A stretch of DNA of 11,115 nt from Gaiellasilicea sp035525905 (lineage in GTDB: Bacteria; Actinomycetota; Thermoleophilia; Gaiellales; Gaiellaceae): positions 1 to 11,115 of the forward strand of contig DATLDK010000033.1 in NCBI GenBank assembly GCA_035525905.1. Direction: 5' to 3'. This document shows, one piece after another, positions 6,811-11,115 of the stretch; positions within the stretch are counted from its first letter, which is position 1; every line of letters begins with the position of its first letter. A model generated the notes under the pieces. It made no database searches. It was not told where the DNA came from and worked only from the letters and a program-made list of their open reading frames with translations. The translations under genes were made by a program, and so were the position numbers.

Positions 6811-6833
6811 GGAAGGAGGATACAATCGCCGCG
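6811..6833. promoter_or_regulatory. 23-bp bidirectional promoter with overlapping -10 hexamers
   Basis: AGGATACAAT at 6817-6826 carries TACAAT for the plus strand (6821-6826, 7 nt before ATG 6834) and TATCCT for the minus strand (6822 to 6817, 6 nt before ATG 6810). The two hexamers share the central TA. A plus-strand TTGCGA at 6800-6805 could be a weak -35 with a 15-bp spacer. AAGGAGG at 6813-6819 looks like a Shine-Dalgarno but is 14 nt from the plus-strand ATG, too far for normal use, and would lie outside the transcript. Confidence 0.5.
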
Positions 6834-7070
6834 ATGGCGTTCCGGGATCTGTTCTCGTTCCTGTTTCAACGCTCGTCTGCCGAGGAACGGGTTGCCGCCT
6901 ACGTCATTCGCGAGCACGATCGAGGGCGCGACCTCGCGGAGATTCTCGACGACCGCTACGTCCAAAATCGCCTCACCCCGGACCAGCGGGCGCGGTTGCT
7001 CGACCGGCCTGAGGTGATCAAGGCGATCGGCAACGACACGATCGCCGACGCCCGACACAGCGCTGGCTGA
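6834..7070 (+). CDS. Small hypothetical protein, 78 residues
   Basis: I do not recognise the family. It is a soluble, charged, mostly helical protein. Residues 1-12 are hydrophobic and aromatic (MAFRDLFSFLFQ); residues 15-45 are a predicted helix with an EERVAAYVIREHDRGRDLAEIL segment, followed by the predicted helices RLTPDQRARLLDRPEVIKAIG. The layout, with a DRxVQNRLxPDQRARLLDxPEV segment, suggests a small regulator or adaptor, but that is speculation. The start is the ATG at 6834, preceded at 7 nt by TACAAT, so a leaderless mRNA is likely. It converges on the DUF421 gene with 12 bp between stop codons and no visible terminator. Confidence 0.7.
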   Translation: MAFRDLFSFLFQRSSAEERVAAYVIREHDRGRDLAEILDDRYVQNRLTPDQRARLLDRPEVIKAIGNDTIADARHSAG

Positions 7071-7082
7071 CCGGTTGCGCGC

Positions 7083-7526
7083 TTAGGCGTGCTTCGGAAT
7101 GAAGCTGATCTGGCCGTTCGTCTCGAGCACCGCCCAGCGGACGTCGTCGAGCGAGTCCAACTGACTCTGACGAGCAGCGGCGGCGAGCTCCTCCAGTGTG
7201 ATCCGGTTGCGCTTCAGGTTGCGCGCGATCGGCTTCCCGTCCTCGACGACGATGATCGGCTCGCCGTCGAGCGCCGGGCGCAGGCGCGGGAAGCGGAAGC
7301 TCGCATAGGAGACCGCCACCGTCATCAACGTGATCGTGCCGCCGACGAGCAGCGCGCCGGTGACGGAAAAGTCGTTTTGCGTCACGCCCTGTTGAACGAG
7401 GTCCCCGATCATCACGAGCATGATCAAGTCGAAGGGCTGCAGCGAGGACAGCTCACGGCGTCCGATGATCCGCGTCAGCAGATACACGAAGAGGAACGCG
7501 ACGACTGCACGAATGACGAGATCCAT
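7083..7526 (-). CDS. DUF421 (YetF/YdfS-like) membrane protein, short form
   Basis: The 147-residue integral membrane protein has three predicted transmembrane helices (about 3-21, 33-49 and 55-77) and a soluble C-terminal domain (about 78-147). IGRRELSSLQPFDLIMLVMIGD is the typical DUF421 segment, and the DGEPIIVVEDGKPIARNLKRNRIT strand-turn region is the start of the family's small cytoplasmic domain. YetF-like relatives are often longer, about 200 residues or more, so this is a compact member. The molecular function is unknown; Bacillus relatives have been linked to spores. The ATG overlaps the upstream stop by one base (TGATG), so the two genes are one translation unit and may work as a pair. 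Confidence 0.88.
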   Translation of the reverse strand: MDLVIRAVVAFLFVYLLTRIIGRRELSSLQPFDLIMLVMIGDLVQQGVTQNDFSVTGALLVGGTITLMTVAVSYASFRFPRLRPALDGEPIIVVEDGKPIARNLKRNRITLEELAAAARQSQLDSLDDVRWAVLETNGQISFIPKHA

Positions 7527-8050
7527 CAGGGAAAGATGGTCACCGTGCGGTCGATTTGGAGGAGGGGCTTCTCGCCGTCGTAGAGCGCGACGTCCTGGGA
7601 GCGGCGTCCGATCTCGGTCGGGTTGACCTGGAAGTGGAGAAAGAAGACGTGCTTGGTGCCCGCCGGCACGTGACCGAGATCGAGGGCGATCTTGCCGTCA
7701 CGGTTTGCCTCGCCGACCGGCGACGGCACCAGCGTGTTCAGAGTGATCCCCTCGAGCCAGCCGGGGTCGAGCACCAGGGTTGCCGCCTCGATTTCGCGCT
7801 CGGCGCGGATCGTGAATCGCGACATGAAGAAGAGTCCGCTTCGGATGTGGCGCGGGGAGTAGACCTCCAGCGCGACCCCGTCCCGCAGGGCCGTGTCCGT
7901 GTTCGGCTTCTGTCCGAACACGTTCAGCAGCCCAAGCAGGCAGAGCAGGCCGACCAGCGAGAGCAACGCCCAACGGGCGTAGGGGCGGGACTCCTGGCCC
8001 TCGAGGTCTCGGTGGTGCGTAAGCGTGAGCTGCTCCGGCGCCCGGGACAT
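7526..8050 (-). CDS. Single-pass membrane protein with extracytoplasmic beta-rich domain, unknown function
   Basis: This protein of 174 residues has a short polar N-terminus, one transmembrane helix at about 24-45 (ARWALLSLVGLLCLLGLLNVF) and a soluble remainder of alternating strands (EVYSPRHIRSGLFFMSRFTI, ATLVLDPGWLEGITLN, KHVFFLHFQVNP, LLQIDRTVTIF). With that topology the domain faces outside the cell and could be an immunoglobulin-like fold; I know no named family for it. The stop codon overlaps the DUF421 start as TGATG, so a functional partnership with the DUF421 protein is plausible. The start is ATG 8050. There is a 58-bp gap to the tRNA gene on the same strand, and no clear promoter is seen in it, so read-through from the tRNA promoter is possible. 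Confidence 0.75.
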   Translation of the reverse strand: MSRAPEQLTLTHHRDLEGQESRPYARWALLSLVGLLCLLGLLNVFGQKPNTDTALRDGVALEVYSPRHIRSGLFFMSRFTIRAEREIEAATLVLDPGWLEGITLNTLVPSPVGEANRDGKIALDLGHVPAGTKHVFFLHFQVNPTEIGRRSQDVALYDGEKPLLQIDRTVTIFP

Positions 8051-8108
8051 GGTGGCCCGTTCGCGCGGAAGCAGTGGACTCCTACCTTCTCAGCGACCAG
8101 ATGCCGTA

Positions 8109-8181
8109 TGCGCCCGGCACGATTCGAACGTGCGACCTCTGCCTCCGCAGGGCAGCGCTCTATCCCCTGAGCTACGGGCGC
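8109..8181 (-). tRNA. tRNA-Arg, anticodon GCG
   Basis: A full 73-nt cloverleaf reads on the minus strand. It has a 7-bp acceptor stem GCGCCCG/CGGGCGC, D stem GCTC/GAGC, anticodon stem CTGCC/GGCAG with the 7-nt loop CTGCGGA (anticodon GCG), a 5-nt variable loop AGGTC, and T stem GCACG/CGTGC with loop TTCGAAT. The discriminator base is A73 and CCA is not encoded. Arg identity elements C35, G36, A20 and A73 are present. Anticodon GCG reads CGC (and CGT), whereas bacteria normally use ACG with inosine. It lies between ygfZ and the membrane protein gene on the same strand. Confidence 0.95.
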
Positions 8182-8190
8182 CCGGGGCCG

Positions 8191-8952
8191 TCAGTGTAGC
8201 TGGGTCGCTCTGGAGTGTCCGGTCTCCAACTCCGCGTCGTCCGGCACCTCGCGCCGCACGTAGGCGAGCGCCACAGCTCCCTCGCCCGTCCGAGCGGCGC
8301 TCGTGATCCGGCCGACGTTCTTGCCTTCGAAGGACACGTCCGCGTCGGGCGCCGGCAGCTCGGGCAGCGCCAGCACCCGGAGCCCACGATTGGCGTGCCC
8401 GCGGTAATGGAGGCGCGCGATCGGTTCCTGACCGGGGTAGCAGCCCTTGGTGAAGCTGACGGCTCGCTCGGTCAGGCCCGCCTCGGCCGGCAGCACACGA
8501 TCGTCGATCTCCTTCCCCCAGGCGGGCGTGCCGGCCTGGATGCGGAGCAGCTCGAGCTCTTCCGCGGAAACCGTCGGCTCGATCCCCGCATCGAGCACCT
8601 CGGCTGCAGGCTCGCCGTAGTCGCAGGTCGGAATCCCCTCCCCGCCGAAAACGACGTGTGAGGTGTGCTCCTCGGGCTCGAGGTCAGCCTTTGCGGCGAA
8701 GCGGAACCGGAGCAGCTCGGCGCGTACACGCTCGCCGAGGTCTGGCTCGGTCAGGAGGAGAAAGTCCTCGTGGGCCCGGCGGAGCACCACGAGCGGCGCG
8801 ATCACGCGCGCTTTCGGCGTCAGCAGCAGCGCCTCGCAGGACTCGCCTGGACCAAGAGCGGCGACGTCGTTCGAGAGCATTCGATCGAGGTATTCCTCGG
8901 CCGCGGGACCCGAGACCCGGACGTACGAGCGGGGGCGGAATGCGGCGCGCAT
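8191..8952 (-). CDS. ygfZ: YgfZ/GcvT-domain folate-binding protein
   Basis: This protein of 253 residues belongs to the YgfZ/CAF17 family, folate-binding proteins related to the glycine-cleavage T protein that help make or repair certain Fe-S enzymes in the cytoplasm. The family signature KGCYPGQE lies at 169-176 with Cys171, and YLDRMLSNDVAALGPGESC near 21-39 is the conserved N-terminal segment. The start was set at ATG 8952 because the family homology begins there. The frame is open to 9387, but that 145-residue extension lies over the divergent oxidoreductase gene and has no homologous look. It is divergent from a molybdopterin oxidoreductase 21 bp away. This fits a role in metallo-enzyme maintenance, although coregulation is only inferred. 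The gene ends just upstream of the tRNA-Arg. Confidence 0.9.
   Translation of the reverse strand: MRAAFRPRSYVRVSGPAAEEYLDRMLSNDVAALGPGESCEALLLTPKARVIAPLVVLRRAHEDFLLLTEPDLGERVRAELLRFRFAAKADLEPEEHTSHVVFGGEGIPTCDYGEPAAEVLDAGIEPTVSAEELELLRIQAGTPAWGKEIDDRVLPAEAGLTERAVSFTKGCYPGQEPIARLHYRGHANRGLRVLALPELPAPDADVSFEGKNVGRITSAARTGEGAVALAYVRREVPDDAELETGHSRATQLH
8193..8221 (-). promoter_or_regulatory. Candidate promoter of the tRNA-Arg gene inside the end of ygfZ
   Basis: On the minus strand CGGACA (8221 to 8216), a 17-bp spacer, and TACACT (8198 to 8193) form a sigma-70-type promoter. The -10 ends 11 nt before the 5' end of the tRNA at 8181. The elements overlap the last codons and stop of ygfZ (TGA at 8193-8191), so the tRNA can be transcribed independently of that gene. 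Confidence 0.5.
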
Positions 8953-8973
8953 GTCGACGTTACTGTAAAGACG
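8953..8973. promoter_or_regulatory. 21-bp divergent promoter between ygfZ and the molybdopterin oxidoreductase
   Basis: The 21 bp between the two ATGs contain the near-palindrome TTACTGTAA at 8960-8968. On the plus strand TACTGT (8961-8966) ends 7 nt before ATG 8974, the spacing of a leaderless -10. On the minus strand TACAGT (8967 to 8962) ends 9 nt before ATG 8952, and TAACGT (8962 to 8957) ends 4 nt before it. No -35 matches well on either side. Confidence 0.4.
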
Positions 8974-9579
8974 ATGTTTCGCTCCAAGGCGGAAAGGAAG
9001 GTGCGGGAGGCCGGTTACGACCCCGCACGGCTGCCCCCCGGCCAGTACCTGACCGAGAAGTGGCCGGTGCTGCACGCGGGCTCCGTGCCTGCCGTCGATC
9101 TCGCCGACTGGACGTTCGAGGTCTCGGGTGAGGTCGAGAATCCCGTCTCGCTGGGGTGGGACGAGCTGAACGCCCTGCCGCGGACCGAGCACACTCAGGA
9201 CATCCACTGCGTCACGCGCTGGTCGAGGTTCGACACCACGTTCGAGGGAGTCCACTGGCGAGAGGTCGAGGCGCTCGTCCGCCCCACGGCGAGCGCACGC
9301 TTCGCCATCGCACACGCGGAGCAGGGCTTTACCGCCAACGTCCCGATCGCCTCGCTGCGCGACGAGCACGCCCTGCTGGCGACCCATGCCGACGGCGAGC
9401 CCCTAACGGCGGAGCACGGCTGGCCGCTGCGGCTCGTGATCCCCGGCAAGTACTTCTGGAAGAGCGCGAAGTGGCTGCGCGGGATCGAGCTTTCCGCCAC
9501 CGACAGGCCCGGCTTCTGGGAGAGGTACGGCTACCACAACGACGCCGACCCCTTCGAGGAGGAGCGGTACGGCTTCTGA
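8974..9579 (+). CDS. Sulfite oxidase-like molybdopterin-dependent oxidoreductase
   Basis: This 201-residue protein is the stand-alone molybdopterin domain of the sulfite oxidase/YedY (MsrP) superfamily. HTQDIHCVTRWSRFD contains Cys79, the expected protein thiolate ligand of molybdenum, and HGWPLRLVIPGKYFWKSAKWLRGIEL plus the C-terminal GFWERYGYHNDADPF segment are typical of the short 'sulfite oxidase-like oxidoreductase' group. No signal peptide or twin-arginine motif is present, so it is probably cytoplasmic, unlike MsrP. The substrate and electron acceptor are unknown. ATG 8974 is 7 nt after TACTGT and has no Shine-Dalgarno. The gene is followed by an inverted repeat and an intrinsic terminator, so it is probably a single-gene transcript. 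Confidence 0.9.
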   Translation: MFRSKAERKVREAGYDPARLPPGQYLTEKWPVLHAGSVPAVDLADWTFEVSGEVENPVSLGWDELNALPRTEHTQDIHCVTRWSRFDTTFEGVHWREVEALVRPTASARFAIAHAEQGFTANVPIASLRDEHALLATHADGEPLTAEHGWPLRLVIPGKYFWKSAKWLRGIELSATDRPGFWERYGYHNDADPFEEERYGF

Positions 9580-9581
9580 AA

Positions 9582-9597
9582 TCACTCGAACGAGTGA
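9582..9597. repeat. Inverted repeat TCACTCG-AA-CGAGTGA
   Basis: A perfect inverted repeat with 7-bp arms around a 2-bp centre begins 3 nt after the oxidoreductase stop codon. No T-tract follows, so it is not a classic terminator on its own. It could be a transcript-end stabilising hairpin, or an operator. No second copy was noticed in the window. Confidence 0.6.
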
Positions 9598-9659
9598 CTA
9601 CAGCGTAGGCAACAGAGGCCGATATCTTGGCTACCCACCTCCCCCAGTTCCATCCCCTT

Positions 9660-9690
9660 GAAGACCCGGCCCCCTCCGGGTCTTCTTTAT
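9660..9690 (+). terminator. Intrinsic terminator
   Basis: GAAGACCCGG (9660-9669) pairs perfectly with CCGGGTCTTC (9676-9685) around a 6-nt loop CCCCCT and is followed by TTTAT. The T-rich side lies downstream on the plus strand. It ends transcripts coming from the molybdopterin oxidoreductase, 81 nt after its stop, and insulates the secreted-protein gene. On the minus strand the hairpin is followed by purines, so it would work poorly in that direction. Confidence 0.85.
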
Positions 9691-9772
9691 GGTTGCGTCG
9701 CGCAGCCGTAACGCGCAGTCATCAGGGTCGGCGCCCTGTTGGACGCCGAGCCTCGAGACAAGGGGGAAACGG
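9691..9772 (+). promoter_or_regulatory. 5' region and Shine-Dalgarno of the secreted Asp-box protein
   Basis: AAGGGGG (about 9760-9766) lies about 6 nt before the ATG at 9773. It is the only strong Shine-Dalgarno in the window at a normal distance from a gene start. The 82 bp after the terminator should hold the promoter, but I cannot point to a convincing -10/-35 pair. Short inverted repeats (TGCGTCGCGCA near 9694, GGCGCC near 9730) are present and are common by chance in DNA this GC-rich. Confidence 0.5.
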
Positions 9773-11115
9773 ATGAGAAAGGCTCTTTTGGCGAGCATGC
9801 TCCTGGCGCTCGCGACGTTGACGATGTCCGCCGTCGCTTCGGCGGACGTCAAGATCACAGACGGACCCTACGTCCGCCACGACGGGCTCACGGACGTGAC
9901 GATCGCCAGCTGCAGCAGCGACGTCACGGATCCAGCGCCCGACGCGCCCGCGCCGACGCCCGCGGCCGACGAAGGCGGCGGCGAGCGTCAGCAGAACGAG
10001 CCCGCCGCGGCGGTCGACCCGATGCAGCCGACCAGGATGACCGCGGGGTCGAACGACTACTGCACCGTCCCGACGACGACGGACGCGTACGCGGGGTTCT
10101 ACTACTCAACGAACAGCGGAAGCACGTGGACCGACAGCTTGCTGCCGGGCTACCCGACGGACACGTCGGCGAAGGGCTCGGATTGCTCGATCACGCCGCA
10201 GCACTGCCTCGTGATCAACACGGGCGACCCGGTGCAGGCATTCGACCGCTGGGGTCACGTCTTCTACGGGGTGATCGGGTTCAACCGCTCGAAGCCGTCG
10301 AACGGCTCGATCTTCGCGGCTCGGTACGACTGGCCGGTTCCCTCGATCAAGCCCGAGTACCAATTCACCAGGCTCGTCGCTCGTGGCACGCCCGCAGTCG
10401 CGGGCAAGTTCGAGGACAAGCTCCAGCTCGAGGTCGATCGCGGGGTCAACAGCCCCTATGCAGGCAGTCTGGCGCGGCCTTGGGGCAACGTCTACGTCTG
10501 CTGGGCGCAGTTCGTCGGTAACGCCGGGAACAACGGCGTCTACTTCTCGCGCTCGACCGACGGTGGCAGGACCTACTCGCAGCCGCAGAAGATCTCGGAA
10601 GGGATCCACGGCAGCCAGTTCTGCGACATCGGCGTCACGAGCAGAGGCACCGTCTACGTCACGTGGCGCTCGTTCGAGGGTCGCGGCAGCAAGCAGGTCA
10701 ATGCGGTCGTCGTCACGAAGTCGACGAACGGCGGCGCCAGCTTCACCAAGCCGCAGATCGTGACCGAGTTCATCCCGTGGGACCTCAGCGACCGCTCGGC
10801 CGCTGCCGCGGATGTACGCGAGGAGGCCATGGAAGAGGCCTGCGAGCAGGGCGATGGCTTCGACTGTGCCGAGCGTGAAGCAGGGGAAGAGGCATCGGTG
10901 GTACGCGACTGCGGAGACGGGCCATTCGTCTGCGATTCAGGCTATGTCTTCTTCCGCGAAGACAGTCAGACGCGGATCACCGCCGACCCGACCGATACCG
11001 CACATCCGGAGGCGGCGTACATCGTCTACAACGCCACGGTGCCCGGCACCGAGACTCCGACCGGGACGAGCTACGGCACTGTGGAGCCGGGCATCGGCAG
11101 TCAGGGCCAGCTGTA
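9773..11115 (+). CDS. Secreted Asp-box (BNR/sialidase-like) beta-propeller protein, C-terminus cut by window edge
   Basis: The first 447 residues are visible. Residues 1-24 form a Sec signal peptide (MRKALLASMLLALATLTMSA, then VASA), with likely cleavage after Ala24. Residues 53-80 are a Pro/Ala/Glu-rich linker with a QNEPAAAVDP motif that commonly opens this kind of repeat protein. Three Asp-box-like motifs follow: YSTNSGSTW (111-119), SRSTDGGRTY (259-268) and KSTNGGASF (316-324), the usual hairpin turns of six-bladed propellers seen in sialidases and other extracellular proteins. Residues 347-390 are an acidic segment with four cysteines (357, 365, 380 and 387) that interrupts the repeats. 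Catalytic sialidase residues were not identified, so 'sialidase' is a fold-level label. The Shine-Dalgarno AAGGGGG supports ATG 9773. It is isolated by a terminator upstream. Confidence 0.85.
   Translation, partial: MRKALLASMLLALATLTMSAVASADVKITDGPYVRHDGLTDVTIASCSSDVTDPAPDAPAPTPAADEGGGERQQNEPAAAVDPMQPTRMTAGSNDYCTVPTTTDAYAGFYYSTNSGSTWTDSLLPGYPTDTSAKGSDCSITPQHCLVINTGDPVQAFDRWGHVFYGVIGFNRSKPSNGSIFAARYDWPVPSIKPEYQFTRLVARGTPAVAGKFEDKLQLEVDRGVNSPYAGSLARPWGNVYVCWAQFVGNAGNNGVYFSRSTDGGRTYSQPQKISEGIHGSQFCDIGVTSRGTVYVTWRSFEGRGSKQVNAVVVTKSTNGGASFTKPQIVTEFIPWDLSDRSAAAADVREEAMEEACEQGDGFDCAEREAGEEASVVRDCGDGPFVCDSGYVFFREDSQTRITADPTDTAHPEAAYIVYNATVPGTETPTGTSYGTVEPGIGSQGQL

Noticed and set aside
6813..6819. 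AAGGAGG as the Shine-Dalgarno of the 78-residue gene
   Set aside because: It is 14 nt from the ATG and would lie upstream of the predicted transcript start; TACAAT at leaderless spacing explains the start better.
6120..7058. A 312-residue minus-strand frame
   Set aside because: It is a shadow overlying the DtxR-type gene, the 114-residue gene and the 78-residue gene, each of which has better coding support.
8191..9387. A 398-residue minus-strand frame extending ygfZ to 9387
   Set aside because: The first 145 residues overlie the molybdopterin oxidoreductase gene, look like antisense shadow, and the YgfZ family begins at ATG 8952.
1..11115. CRISPR array, insertion sequence, prophage or a defence island
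   Set aside because: No direct-repeat/spacer pattern, transposase, integrase or known defence protein was seen, and the tRNA gene has no flanking integrase or repeated tRNA fragment in the window.

Overview
The window is GC-rich and very densely coded. Start codons are mixed (ATG, GTG, TTG), genes overlap by 4 bp, and the carried-over protein sequences are of actinobacterial type. An Actinomycetota chromosome is the best guess, possibly from the Thermoleophilia/Gaiellales side; this is an inference from gene style and not from a marker gene. There is no sign of phage, plasmid, insertion sequence or CRISPR.

Layout. Positions 1-5993 hold a run of seven minus-strand genes, read right to left: an MqnD-type protein, a 59-residue DUF1272 zinc protein, a thiolase, a small membrane-anchored protein, an aldehyde dehydrogenase, an MFS transporter, and an M20-type amidohydrolase cut by the left edge. 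Several of these junctions overlap by 4 bp (GTGA or TTGA) or abut. Divergent from mqnD, 33 bp away, is a DtxR/MntR-type metal-dependent repressor (6027-6464). It converges, with one base between stop codons, on a small conserved hypothetical gene (6466-6810). That gene diverges, 23 bp away, from a 78-residue orphan (6834-7070). Next on the minus strand come a DUF421 membrane protein and a single-pass membrane protein overlapping by 1 nt, a tRNA-Arg with the unusual anticodon GCG, and ygfZ. ygfZ diverges, 21 bp away, from a sulfite-oxidase-like molybdopterin enzyme on the plus strand. A 193-bp gap then holds an inverted repeat and a clear intrinsic terminator. The window ends in a secreted Asp-box (BNR/sialidase-like) protein cut by the right edge.

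How the genes fit together. The left run combines acyl-CoA/aldehyde catabolism (thiolase, ALDH), uptake plus amide hydrolysis (MFS, M20) and a menaquinone-pathway-type protein; a single shared pathway is not demonstrable. The middle carries metal homeostasis (DtxR) and Fe-S/molybdenum enzyme functions (YgfZ, Moco oxidoreductase). I did not find a clearly new defence or biosynthetic system.

The most striking pattern is regulatory. Seven start codons, on both strands, have a TANNNT hexamer ending exactly 6 or 7 nt before the start codon, as expected for -10 elements of leaderless transcripts. In one very short divergent interval the two -10 hexamers overlap. Only the secreted protein at the right edge has a clear Shine-Dalgarno sequence. 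The tRNA-Arg(GCG) is the second item worth checking, because bacteria nearly always decode CGC with tRNA-Arg(ACG/ICG).
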